In this document: piece after piece, positions 48,096 through 61,100 of the stretch
Numbering within the stretch: position 1 is the stretch's first letter
How the letters are laid out: each line of letters opens with the position of its first letter
NCBI RefSeq assembly: GCF_023856365.1
Contig: NC_064537.1
Location: forward strand, 8,878,324-8,942,323
Direction of reading: 5' to 3'
DNA length: 64,000 nucleotides
Origin: Brienomyrus brachyistius
Taxonomy: Eukaryota > Chordata > Actinopteri > Osteoglossiformes > Mormyridae
Notes under the pieces: model-generated
Seen by the model: only the letters and a program-made list of their open reading frames with translations
Databases searched by the model: none
Told to the model about the DNA's origin: nothing
Program-made: the position numbers and the translations under genes

Positions 48096-51000
48096 GCACC
48101 ACCGGAAGACACTCCCCCACCCTTTCCCCAATCCTCAAATTACCTCCATCTCAATCAAGTATCACACACTTCCACATAGAGAGAACATTGTTGTACTCCT
48201 CTTAAATACTAAGGCGATTTGAGCAAATAAGAGGTTTCCTTTAAATGTTTTGATCGATGAGCAAAAGTGAGAGGATCTTTATTATAATACTCCTAAGGTG
48301 CGAAAGAATTCACGTCAATACTTTGAACCTGGTTTGATGCTAGTTCGGAACTTTTGTGCATATTTAAATCTGGAAACTTGGTACTCTACACTTTTGTCAG
48401 GTAAAATCTGCCATATAAGTGTATTGTAGGTGTTCAATGAAATCCCATGGGTAACATTGTATTGTTGAATGTTGTCATCCTGTTTAACATTTAATGTTGC
48501 GTGTCTGAGCAGAATAGATAAGCATAAGCAGTATACAATGTAATAAAAATGAGCCCTCATCTTTTGCAATGGTGCTGCAGGCCAAATTATCGGTATAAAC
48601 TCCAAGTAGCTATACATGTGTAACAAAGTAAACTCGATGAATACAGTGTTCATGAGCATATGAATTAAATATGCCCTGTCTTCTTTAGTGCAATATATAT
48701 TGTCCAAAGTAACATACAGCTGAGTAGAGAGCAGGATTTGTCAGGGTCCCTGGTGCAATTGGTGAAATAACTGCTGTAATGGGAGTAGAACAGACAGTAT
48801 TTACCTACAAGGAGCACATGCCTATCTATCTGGTCAAATATTGCTTTGGTCAATTACTCTTTTTGTCTCATTTTTCTTGTTTAATATTGTTTTGGGCTTG
48901 TGATCATAGTTTAAAGCCGTTTTGATATAAGAAGATATCATTTTTATGTTGAACATCCTCAGAGTTTTAATAGAAAAAAATTCTGATGACTTAACAGTGT
49001 TTACTGACTTACACATAGTAAGCGATATGTAGTAAATGTGTGACATGCGAGACTGAAATGCGTATGGAAAAATGTCATTGTTTTGTCCTTGACCATATAA
49101 CTCCATACATTCTGGTTTAGGAGATATCGGTTGGGATCGTGCCTCGTGTGAACCTTTACTGATCTGCACACATTTGTAGATTCAATTTTTAAAACGTGAC
49201 TGGCCAATTTTTTGTTTTTGTGAAATTAGCAGAAATAAAGGAATGCAAGGGAAAGACCAGGTTGTGATGTATCCCAGCTTTCTGAAATCCTCTATAGGGC
49301 AGGGTCCAATTCCCCCCCCCCCCCATGCCCCTTACCTGAGTAAACAATGGGAAGATGGATCATATTTTCTTACAACACCTGAGAATTAGCTATTTTGCTT
49401 ACTTTACAATGAGCAGGTTTGTAATCTTTTATATATTTTATTACATAAATTCCAGTCGGGAAAGTAGAAAATCAGTGTCTAGCATAGTCCAGCATATGTT
49501 GAGTATTTTTCACTTAGATGCATATGCATCAAGGTGGCCTGCAATTGACACTGTTAGGTTTTATAACATGTCACCCATAAGCATGATGGTCACTTTATAT
49601 AAAGTTCAGTTTTACTGGGTACAGTTGGTGTTCATGCCGTCCCCTACTGGAGGTCGGGTGCTGCTTCACTTTTGTTTCTCGTCACGTGACTCAGTCCATT
49701 TTTATCTCATCTGTCCGAAGTGTGAATCTTGTGAATCATTTTCCCAGTGATTGTTTCGTTCTGGCTAATTTAGCCAGTGTTGTTCTTGACGAGTACTTTG
49801 TACATCTTCAGCCTTTCAAGAGCAATTCTTCCTTAGATAAAATGTAAAAAACACTATTGAATATCAGGCTATAAGCAATATGTAGTAATACAATAAAAAG
49901 AAACAAGATTTTTATTCTTTTCTCAATGTTATTGTTATTGGGTGGCTAGAAAACACAGCTTTGGTTCCCAAACCTTGAGGTAAAACCCTTTCCCAGAAAT
50001 ACATGCTGTCTGTAATCAAAATGCAGTTAAGACCAAATTGAGAATTTTGCTATGACAGCAGCAGGCGGCTGTAACATACTGGACTTTACTTATGATTAAT
50101 CAAACCACTGCTTACAAAAAAATGAAATGATGGAATGGTCATAAAAAACTGTGACTATTGCAGGGAACTTACTACATTTGTGAGGATTGTGATAACTTTG
50201 TGGAACTTTATATTTCTAAACCAGTACATCTCACATTCTGTTAGTTCTGTTCTCAGAAAACACCCACATTTTTTTTTTTGTAAATTACTGCCAATGAGAA
50301 GTGCAATAAAGATGGCTTTTTACAAAAAAAAATCTGCCTTTGAAACCCTTAGTTTCATAGTCTTGTAGCGAACAAATGTTGCACTTACACTGAAGTGTGA
50401 AGACAGAACAATATATTTTTAAATCTGAACAAGAAGTGAACTGAACATAGGCCCAAAAGTCATGAACTGTACAATATGAATTTTGAGGAAACACAAAATG
50501 ACAAAATATATGTACATTTTATTCGGCTTATGTAAAAAAAAGTATCGTTTGTTTGTATACATTTCTGTACAAGGAGTTTGTATAAAACGAACCTTCCATT
50601 CAACCTCTCAGCCAGTGCAAGTGTCCACCAATGGCCACGCGGTATTTTATTTTTTCATAAGGAAATGTCTCCTACCAGTGGTTTCATCGAGACATTGCAG
50701 ATATGAAGATGAAACCTATTTTACCATAAAATGCTAATTACAACAGTTCTTATTTTGCTAGAGTTGTATTATTTTAATATTTTGTACTGCGGGCTCTTTT
50801 ATGTTGGGGTACTGTAATCCTTGGTTTTCGTTTATGTAACGCTAAACCTGTATGAAAATCTTTGTTAATTGTGTAAAACTGATACATGAAGCATAAATGA
50901 GGGTTACAGGTGTCCCAAATTGTTTGGTAATTGTATATAAATATATTTATAAACAGTAGATGTAGTGGATTCCTATAGCTATATAGGCGTTTAATCAGTA

Positions 51001-51500
51001 TTTCTGGTAATACATTAAAGTCTCTCAGAAAAGTTATCGCCCACAATTTGAGCAAAATCGACACACTTATGTCAGGCTTAGTAGCAAACGATTTTTGTGG
51101 AATATAAATTTATTTACAATAATTCTCTCCCTCCCTCCGGTCAACTGGAACTCAAAGAGTAAATGTGTTTAATAAATAATACTCCAGTAATAACACGAGA
51201 TACGAAAATGTTTTTATTACATTAGATTTACTTAATTATGCAACGTATTAGCCTCCAATTTAAGGGGCAGGAAGAAAAGAAAAGGTTTTGTAACTAGAGT
51301 AAACCACTAAATCCAAGTTAGAGTCTAGCTGAAAGGTCGTGCGCGCCTACCTCACCTGTAGGATAGTAACTTTATGGTTAATGCAAACATTATAAACATG
51401 CTGTTTAAGTTAGATTAAATACATAATTTAATTGCCTCCTAAAGCAAGACGTTATTTCCACAGCACAACAGACACTTGTCGAAGTCCGGCCGGCTACTTT
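48096..51500 (+). other. kdelr3 3' UTR and kdelr3-srebf2 intergenic region
   Basis: AT-rich, no coding exon seen. AATAAA hexamers occur near 48543, 49234, 49892 and 50307. Any could serve as the kdelr3 polyadenylation signal, and the sequence alone does not decide which. Confidence 0.45.
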
Positions 51501-51534
51501 CACGGCAAGCGAGTCAGGGTGAGCTAAAAAAAGT

Positions 51535-51830
51535 GCGGAAGTGACATCATATTTTCCGGCCGTATTCCGTAGACCGCTCAGTTAACCGGTTAAAAAAGTC
51601 CCATGATCCTTATAAACCTCGATTACAAGTTTACAAGTTACAACACGATGGTGCCCGGCTACGACTAATGAACATCACCCTTTTTTGGTGAGACCGAAAA
51701 ACACTCCTGCAAGCTTCTGATCAATGACGTCCAGTCGGACCACGCTACTGGGGGTGCGTCGATTGGCCAGTGGCACCTGGGCTCATGACAACAACTGTCA
51801 GGTTTCATCCAATCCCCAGCCTCCCTGGTT
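51535..51830 (+). promoter_or_regulatory. srebf2: Probable srebf2 promoter elements
   Basis: GCGGAAGTGACATCAT (51535-51550) combines an ETS core with a CRE-like TGACATCA. An SRE-like half, ATCACCC, lies at 51674-51680 and is followed by GGTGA, forming a small inverted repeat. Inverted and direct CCAAT boxes (ATTGG 51762-51766; CCAAT 51809-51813) fit the NF-Y dependence known for SREBP-2 promoters. The exact transcription start is not visible. The motifs are seen; their function is inference. Confidence 0.4.
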
Positions 51831-52065
51831 TCCATGCACTGTTTGTGAATTACGTCATAAGCAGAGAATTAAGATCGTATCTGTCAATGGAACCTACAAC
51901 ACTGTCAGTCGCCACCTTGAGGCAGATTTGCAACATCTCTTCATTCCCTGTCTGGTTTCACACTTCTACAAAACACAAAGAATGTATAGGTACACCCGCC
52001 CCACGTAATGTACTTTCTACAAATTTTGTATTGCTCAACTTTGCATCAGCTCACGACAAAGTAAA

Positions 52066-52156
52066 ATGGACAAAAAGCAGTACTTATCATCAATGGAGAA
52101 CATGGACCCTGCGTTATCGGAGCTCGCAGAGGAATTTTCTCTGGGCGATATCGATG
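52066..52156 (+). CDS. srebf2: srebf2 exon 1
   Basis: Encodes [20 protein letters not shown] then [10 protein letters not shown], the acidic activation segment. Donor GATG/GTGAGT, phase 1. A second in-frame Met at residue 10 is an alternative start. Confidence 0.9.
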
Positions 52157-55100
52157 GTGAGTGTTATTCGCTGTGCAGTTATCGTAAATGACCAAATATC
52201 TAAGTTGCCGGTAGTCTGAACGATGCTACCACACGCTTTATCCAGCAAAATACATTCAGTGCTTATTTTAAAATTCGTTGCAATGTTAAATCATTCTAAG
52301 GAATACCATTTGTCATAAAAGTTGCATTATACTCAAAAAATACAACGGATCTTCTGTCTTTATACTTATACAAATTTCAGCATTTGTCTTTCATGCACAA
52401 ATGTAATAAAGTGGTTCTAATATGTGTCAGGGCAAATATTAAGATGCACCTTTGCGTTTGTGCTTTTGAAGTATTTTAAATGTATTTTGCTTTAAAATAA
52501 ATTCCAGTCTAGCACAGCACTATGATTTACCGAGTGCATAGAGTATACTTATCTGGGTCACACTTTTTAACATCTGAATACTGTGTTCCTAATAATGTGC
52601 ATTTGAGAACCGGGTGTCACCGGTGGGGAATTTCACGAGTAGAAATCGCGTGGCGAACAGGAATAACAACTTTAGATCAAATATTGTATTTTTCTTCCTC
52701 ATTTTTGCGAAGGGTATTCATGGGATGCAATTATAAAGTGTTTGACCTTTAAAGTTTCTAGATTAAGGGGATTTAACCGCTGTCAAATTTTGAAATAATG
52801 ACTTAAAAAGTAGTTGCATTCATTAGTGACTCCAGCAAAGTGATTCAGAAAAGAGAAAATTAAGGAGAATCTGATATCCATTCATTTTCTATCCTCCCTG
52901 TAAACTTAATCCTGGAATAATAACTCGTATAATAACGATTCACAATAACACAGAGAAAACAATATTGTTTTGAGTTTACAATCTATCATTTTTGTTGGTT
53001 TATTTCGAGGGTCACAGAATTGTGTTTAACTTGTACTCTGCACTCGCTTTCATAACTTTCGTAGGTTATTTTATATGCGCCCCGTGCTCAAATTTTCGGT
53101 GTCACCGTTAGAGCGGGTTTGGATCCGACTGCACTCTTGCCAACATGGTGTGAAGTCTCCATGTTCTCATGATGTTTGCACGGCCTCCTCTGTCCTCTCA
53201 GATTTCCTCCTACAATTCTAAGAATTGCAGGTTAATTCAGGTGTTGCCTGTTACCTGCCCTCTGTGTGGGTGGGAATGTCTCTCGATTTCTTACACCCCA
53301 CTTAGGGTGTATTTCACTTAAATGCAGGGTTTAAGGTTGACTCTGAAGTGATGAATACTGATAAAATCCTGTGTCTTTGCGCTGCCCATTCTTCCCGATA
53401 GCAGTCGGACTGTGTTGCACAGTGCTAAATGGGAGCATATGTAAATTTTACTGCGATAAGCACCCAGTTAACTCCTGCAAGGTGTGGCAGGGTGTAAAAA
53501 AATCCAAAAGTCTTTTTAAAATTAAAAGTTTAAAAATACATAGAGTAACAAGTATACCCTTTAACCTAGCTCTGCAAATAAATAAAAGCCACATTTACCA
53601 GATTCACTGTTGGTACTGAACTTCTATCAATATTACCTTGAGGTGTATCACCAACCCCTATATGATACAAGGCTGTCGGGTGGTTGATGTTTCAGTTCAT
53701 ATGATTCTGTCTTTATTGTATAGATAATACATTTTAGCTGTTTTGATGGCTGTTTTGAACCCTCTCCTACGTTACATTACCTGTAGCTTCGACAATGTCA
53801 CACACAAACATCCTCTAGTGTAAACAGTGGGTCATGTTAGTCAAGATAAGACCTTGTTGCATCCCCATCTCCGATGTTTGGTTTTGACCTTGCTCCAGTA
53901 CCCTTGACGCGCCGATTACCCAACTTCTATCAGTGGGACTCGGTGGGGTTAAGTAGAAAACCCACGAGATCCCAGCATTGGCCAAACAGCTCTCCTTTAT
54001 ATCCCCACATGCTACCTTGAGTAGAGAGGGAAGAAGGAAAATCGATAAGCAGGAGAATATCTGCAGGGCTGTAACCTGACAGGAATGTACAGCTGCTGGA
54101 GTCAGAATCGCCACTCATGGGAGTTGCCCGGTACGCCTGCATTTATGTTTTGTATATGGGGATTTTAAGGCACTCCCATAATTCCACCCTCCCCCACACC
54201 CACACTATGCAGGAAACCCTTTCCAAGGCTAAACTTCAGAATCAACCAACTCAAAACTCACAAGATATAATCTGTATGAAGACGAGAAACACACCCTCTG
54301 CATAAGAATTCCTCAGAGGCCCAACAGACTAATGGCCGAGGTTGTAGAAGCACAATGGTACCATCAGGGACATGCGCCAAGATTGCCGGCTTTTACATCA
54401 TCACCAATGAGGAACCCTGAGGAAAGTTCCTGAACCCACCTGTGTATTGCATTTTTACTATATAATGCTGAAAATCAGGCTGTTGAGCTGTACAATCACC
54501 TTCTGTGTTTTTCTTTTTTGTTAATAATTATTTTGGCATTATTCTGACTCAATGAAAAACGATTGTAAAATTGATCAAATATTGCCCGTATGTTTGACTT
54601 GGAGCCTGCAGCTGGAAGTAGGTCAATGTGAAACTCTTATGGAACTCTTTCCTCCTTCTTCCTGACTTTTGCAGTGGTGTCGGTGTAACAGAATTCTGCG
54701 GAGGTTGCATAAAGACCTGTCTTTCCTCATTTCTTTACAGTGACCTCGACAGGGTTATAAACCCTGTCTTTTCTCACTGGTGGCCATTGTCTTTTCTCAG
54801 CGATAGTCTATGATAATGTCCCAGACTTGGCACTGAGTTCATCATTTCAAGGCTACTGCACCTTTCATTAGGTTAATGGATACTCCGGTATGCCAAGATC
54901 TACAGGAAGGTAACTTAATTATCAGTGGAATGATACATTGGGTGTTTGCATAATGTGATCAGTACACGTTGTTTTTCTCTCAACTATAATAGCAGGGATC
55001 GCATAAAACGGACAAATAAAACTACTAGCCAAAATGAGTCCTAACTGCAATGTTTTCAGAGTATAATAAATTGGACAAAATAACATACTGTAATGAAAAT

Positions 55101-58100
55101 ATTATGTTTAATTGGAACTGAGGGTATTTTCTTTTTTGGTCCATTTTAATGGGAATTATTGGAATGTTTGTGTTCAGAAGCTTCCAGAAGGCTCCAGCAG
55201 TTCCCACAGCCCAGTTGCAATATTTTATTTACTGGCAAAATCACATATATATATTTTTGAATTCTATGAAGAGAATATTATTACAATGAGAAAAACATAA
55301 AATAATATTTTACTGAATGTTTAGCCGGGGCGGCATGGTGGTGCAGTGGTTAGCACTGTTGCCTCGCACCTCTGGGAGCTGGGTTCGAGTCTCCACCTGG
55401 GTCACATGTGTGCGGAGTTTGCATGTTCTCCCCATGTCATCGTGGGGTTTCCTCTGGGTACTCCGGTTTCCCCCCACAGTCCAAAAACATATTGAAGCTA
55501 ATTGGAGTAGCTAAATTGCCCATAGGTACGCGTGTGTGAGTGAATGGTGTGTGAGTGTCCCCTGTGATGGGCTGTCCCCCCATCCTGGGTTGTTCCCTTC
55601 CTCGTGCCCATTGCTTCCAGGATAGGCTATGGACCCCCTGCGACCCAGTAGGATAAGCGGTTTGGAATGGATGAATGTTCAGCCTGCGATGGGTTGGCGC
55701 CCCATCCTGGGTTATTCTGTTATGGGATATTCTCTGGACCCCGACAATGCTGCACAGGACAAGTGGGTATAGGATAAATAGGTTGGTTGGATAAATAGAT
55801 GGATGGATGAAGACATAGATGAATGAATCTTTAGCATCCAGTAAAGGTCTGAATTGCCACATTGTGTTAAAATGGATTCTTTTCTTGCTGTCAAGTTACT
55901 CAGCTTACATTTTGTCCCCCCACCCCTGGTTCCCTGGCTCCCATAATAATATGTTATTTGTACAATAAAGGTGATGCCACAAAGACATGCATTACTCTGC
56001 AAAATATTGTCAGTTTATTTACTGTAAAAAGAATGTGTAACACCACAGCGGGCTACACTGGGACAAAATTAGTCTCATGCTGTTTTTTTTAACAAGACCC
56101 CTGGGAGGTGCGGTGTCTGTGTACACAAATGGTCTCCTTGTTTTCAGCTATACATAAGTGCTACTCATTGCCTTCTCTCATTTACGGTCACCACGGTTAC
56201 ACTGTCCAGCTGTTTCTCCTAAGCTTACTGTCACTGATGCTCACTGTTTGAAGTTCACTTGTAATTCTGTCGCTACACTTTAAGTAACCATGCTAAGGAA
56301 GAATGCTATGTTAAAATGATATTGCTTAGAATTCAGTTTGTAATTTGGATGAATATGAAAACGTTGAACAGTTAGGGAGGTGGCATGGTGGTGCAGTGGT
56401 TAGCGCTGTTGCCTCACACCTGTGGGACCCGGGTTTGAGTCTCCGCCTGGGTCACATGTGTGTGGAGTTTGCATGTTCTCCCATGTCATTGTGGGGTTTA
56501 CTCCGGTTTCCCCCCACAGTCCAAAAACATGCTGAGGCTAATTGGACTTGCTAAATTGCCCATAGGTGTGCATGTGTGAGTGAATGGTGTGTGAGTGTGC
56601 CCTGCGATGGGCTGGCCCCCCATCCTGGGTTGTTCCCTGCCTCGTGCCCATTGCTTCTGGGATAGGCTCCGGACCCCCCGTGACCCAGTAGGATAAGCGG
56701 TTTGGAAAATGGATGGATGGATGGATGGATGAACAGCTAGGGGCAGGACAAGAATGATAATTAAAGACCAGGAAAAAAGCCTGAAGTGCCCTCTTCAGGT
56801 TGACTGACTGTCAGGGTTTATTTTACAGAGATGCTTCAGTTTGTCAGCAACCAAGTAGGAGACTTCCCTGACATCTTTGAAGATCAGTATCTCAGAGGCT
56901 CTGCTAAGAATGGGGGAGCAGATGCTCCACAGCCAGCCACCCCTGCTCCTCCTCCAGCCGCTCCTCCGCCCAGCCTCACAGTGACCACCGTCCAGTGCCT
57001 CAACCCTCCCCAAGCCCCCGTCCAGGTCGTGGCCCCCAAGCCGCTGCCGGTGCGGCCCTCTCCTGTCCTCCACCCACGGCCTCAGTCCATCCTGCGCCTG
57101 CAGCCTCAGCAGATCCACAAGGTGGCGCTCCAGACACAGACAGTCCCGACTCACAGCCCAGGGTTTGCTGTGCAAACGCAGCCTGTGCCACTTCAGGGCC
57201 ACGCCCAGGCTCAGACGGTGATGTTTGCCCCCAGCCTGACCACGGCCTCCCAGCCCCAGTTCATCCAGAACTCTGTTGTCTACCACCAGAGTCCCACTCC
57301 TGGTTTCCAAGGTGGGCAGATATTTGTGCTTAATCAAATGAGCCGTGTATGAATTGGGGATTCATGCATCCATCCGTTTGCCCTAGACAGGGTTACGTGG
57401 GGCGTACCCTGGACAGGATGCCAGCCCAAATATATGAATAAACTAATATACTAGCTCATATTTTGACTACCAATGGCTAGAAGATCATCACGTTTATGAC
57501 GTGCTCCAGGGTCGTGTTGGGCTATAGCGCCCCTCTCCCACAACCCTGACCCGGAATAGTAAGGAAGATGGATGGATCAGTGGATGGATGGATGGAAGAA
57601 GAAATCTTGGTCTGAGAGAGATGTAATTTGTTGGGTCACACCTTAGCTTGTAGGCAAGAGCTTCTTTAATTAAGACTGCTCAACTTTCAAGTGTTTAATT
57701 ACCATGGAGAAGGGTTTAGGTGAGATACATTTTCCCAACACTACTTAGGTCCACTTACATCACGATCCTGTCACTGAGAAAAACTTCTTTCCCAATAATT
57801 GAAATGTTACCATGAAATTTATCTCAGTTCAAGAATGACCATGGTTTGATGAGCATAAATGACATAACCCATGTGCCACGACCACCCCAGCGATCAGCGA
57901 TGTGAACTAAAATGGATCGTTTATGGAGTTGAATATCACCAACATTTCTGATTTAACAATGCATCGTCTCAAAACAGTCGTTGACGTTTTTTTTTTTAGG
58001 CTTTTCTGGTAGATTGTAGTTTATTTTGCTACTTGTTGAAATGTCCTGTATATTTTTGATAAACATATATTTATGTATATCATCATAAAATCTTAAATTT

Positions 58101-61100
58101 ATTTTTAAAATGTTCACACTAATTAGTTCTTTTCATTTTCGCTGAAGTTCTACAGCCACAGGTGCAGAACATCGTTGCATCACCACAGGTGCAGCAAATG
58201 GCATTCCAGCATCAGGGAGTCCTGACTCCGGGCGCTCCGACCATCCAGACTGTGACCTCAGCTCAGCCGGTGCTACACGCGGTACCACAGCACATACAGC
58301 AGCTCCCGGTCAGTCAGACACGATCTTCTCTAAGGCTCAGCTGTAATTTCAAGTGTCAAAATTGTTGATGTTGATGTTGCTCTATAAAATGTTTCATAGC
58401 AAATTCCACGTGCCTGAATCCAAATGTCAGAACCTCTAAATCAAGAAAGCAGAATGGAGTGTTTATATAAACTCCTTCGATGTGTTTTCTTCAGGTCCTG
58501 CTGCACCAGCCCCAAATAATAAAGACAGACTCTCTTGTTCTCACAACTCTGAAACCTGACGCAACACAGGTTTTACCCACCATGCATAACCCACCTGGTA
58601 TCACTGCACTGACTACCCCCATCCAGACCACCTCCCTGCAAGTTCCGGTGAGTCATTTAACGTGCCGATTTAGACCCAAAAGGGAGATGAGGCTTTGAAA
58701 TGAGCTGTCATTCATTGTCTGGTTTAATGCCACGGGAACCAGTAAATCCAGTAAGAACGGAATCAAACGGTCTGTGGTTTGCAAGAGTGCAGTAGTTCCA
58801 CCCCTTACAGATTGTGACACCTCGCTCCACCCAGCACTACTAAGACCTGTGCATTACATTCTGTGTAAGAGCTGCAGCCTTGTCAGATTAATCACTTAGT
58901 CTGCTCACTTTATTAATTTTTTTATACCTATTTTCTCATTGGTGACCTTTTCAGGCATTCAAGGATACAATAGTTTTATTGTCATTTGTACAATGAGAAA
59001 TAATTGCTTGCCTGCTTCCCTGCAGACATAAACAACATATAACAATAAAGTACAACAAATGACAGAATCCTGAACAATAACATACAATGTACATGCAATA
59101 TGCAATATATGTGTGAATGGGGGCGTGTCCTGTGACACCCCAGCCTTGTGTCTGTGGCTTCTTTGTATAGGACAGGTGGATATAGAAAATGGATGGATGG
59201 ATGAATGGATGCAGAAACACACGAGTAGGACAAGATGCCGAGGTTTAAAGTGACAGTGATTAATAAGTAATGTTGGTGATTAGATAATATACTGGAGGGG
59301 TCTGGATGTTGGGGGTCTTTCATTGTACATCTTATCTAGTCTTGATCCTTTTCACCAGATCTAAATCTAATTGTTTTCTTAAATTTATATTTATATGTAA
59401 CCATCGTGGGGCGCCATGGTGGTGCAGTGGTTAACACTGTCACCTCATACCTCTGGGATCCGGGTTCAAGTCTCCGCCTGGGTTACATGCGTGTGGAGTT
59501 TGCATGTTCTCCCCATGTCGTTGTGGGGTTTCCTCCGGGTACTCCGGTTTCCCGCCACAATCAAAAAAGATGTTGAGTTACCATATTGCCGTAGGTGTTC
59601 ATGGTGTATGATTGTGCCCTACAATGGGTTGATGCCCCTGCCTTGTGCCCATAGCATCTGGGATAGGCTCCAGACCCCCCACCACCCAGACTATGCTAAG
59701 CGGTTTCAGAAGATGGATGGATTTAACCATCTTTTTCTCCTGTCATTCCTTTTGTTCATTTAGACCCTAATGAGTAGCAATATCCTAACCACTCTACCGG
59801 TAGTGGTGGGCGGTGGAGACAAACAGATGTCACCAGTGATGTGCCAGGGTGGGAACATTGCCATGGCGACGCAAGACCAAGGATCTGGGCTGGGGGTGAG
59901 CCTAGGGTCAGGGGTCGTGATGGAGGGCGAGAGGAAGACCACGCACAACATCATTGAGAAGCGGTACCGCTCCTCAATTAACGACAAGATCATCGAGCTG
60001 AGAGACCTGGTTATGGGGAACGATGCCAAGGTGAGCAGGAAGAAGAATGCAAGGAGGGTGAAGTTTATTGAGCAGGAGCTGAGCATCGCTAAACAGACAG
60101 AGATGGAGTGGGGTCGTAGCTTGAGGTTGGGCGCAGCATGACCCACGACTGTACATAGTTATTCACATCACAGTCCTGTTCCTCTCGCTGTCTAGATGCA
60201 CAAGTCGGGGGTCTTGCGGAAGTCCATCGATTACATTAAGTACCTTCAGCAAGTCAACCGTAAATTACGCCAGGAAAATATGACCCTCAAGATGGCCAAG
60301 CAGAAAAGCAGTGAGTTGTTTTCTGTTTTTAACACTTAAATACAGCCAGGGGACATATGTTCTTGTAGCAGGATAATACTTTGTTAATTTAATAACAGTT
60401 TAATGACTATTGATGTTATTCAGGGTATTCAGGACACTCCCACCCTCACTCTGGGCCATGTGAACCTGAGCACTGGGCCATGTGAACCTGAGCACTGGGC
60501 CATGTGAACCTGAGCACTGGGCCATGTGAACCTGAGCATTTTGTACTGACTGTCCCCCTCTCTACTCCAGAGTCAATAAGCCGGGTTGAGAATGTGCTGA
60601 TGAAGCCAGAAAGGGTAACAATGTCCCCACCTTTCTCTGACTCGGACTCAAACTCCTCATGCCAGTTGTCCCCATACTGCGTTGACTCTGAGTCAGGGAC
60701 TCCTCTGTCGGAGCACGATCTGGTGAGCATCGCATGACCCCCTTTGTGGTATTCCCTTCCACCCCCAATTCTGAGGCACGACACCTAAAATATAACCGAA
60801 ATGACCTTGTGTTTCGCCCCCAAGGTGAAAAATGAGCCAGACTCGCCGGCCTCGCTGGCAGTGTTGGACCGCTCTCGCCTTCTCCTCTGCTGCCTCACCT
60901 TCCTCTGCCTGTCCCTCAATCCTCTCCCCTCACTCCTCAGATTTGGGGAGCAGGGTAGGGTGAGCTGGCCCTCATTAGGAGATGGGCACGGATCCTCTAG
61001 GGTGGTACTGAGTCATCCCGATCAAAACCCGACCTTCAGTAAGCCCTCACGCTCTCCATCAGACGTTACACTTAGAAGGCAATACCACGGGGCGTCGCCA

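Larger units (their letters stand above)
52157..56828 (+). other. srebf2: srebf2 intron 1
   Basis: 4.7 kb containing one decayed repeat (53095-53330), two full SINEs (55327-55672, 56378-56730) and a SINE fragment (55685-55815). The rest is AT-rich unique sequence with no coding signal. Confidence 0.75.

Noticed and set aside
56795..57337. Minus-strand frame over srebf2 exon 2
   Set aside because: A shadow of the Pro/Gln-rich coding exon, whose sense frame matches SREBP-2.
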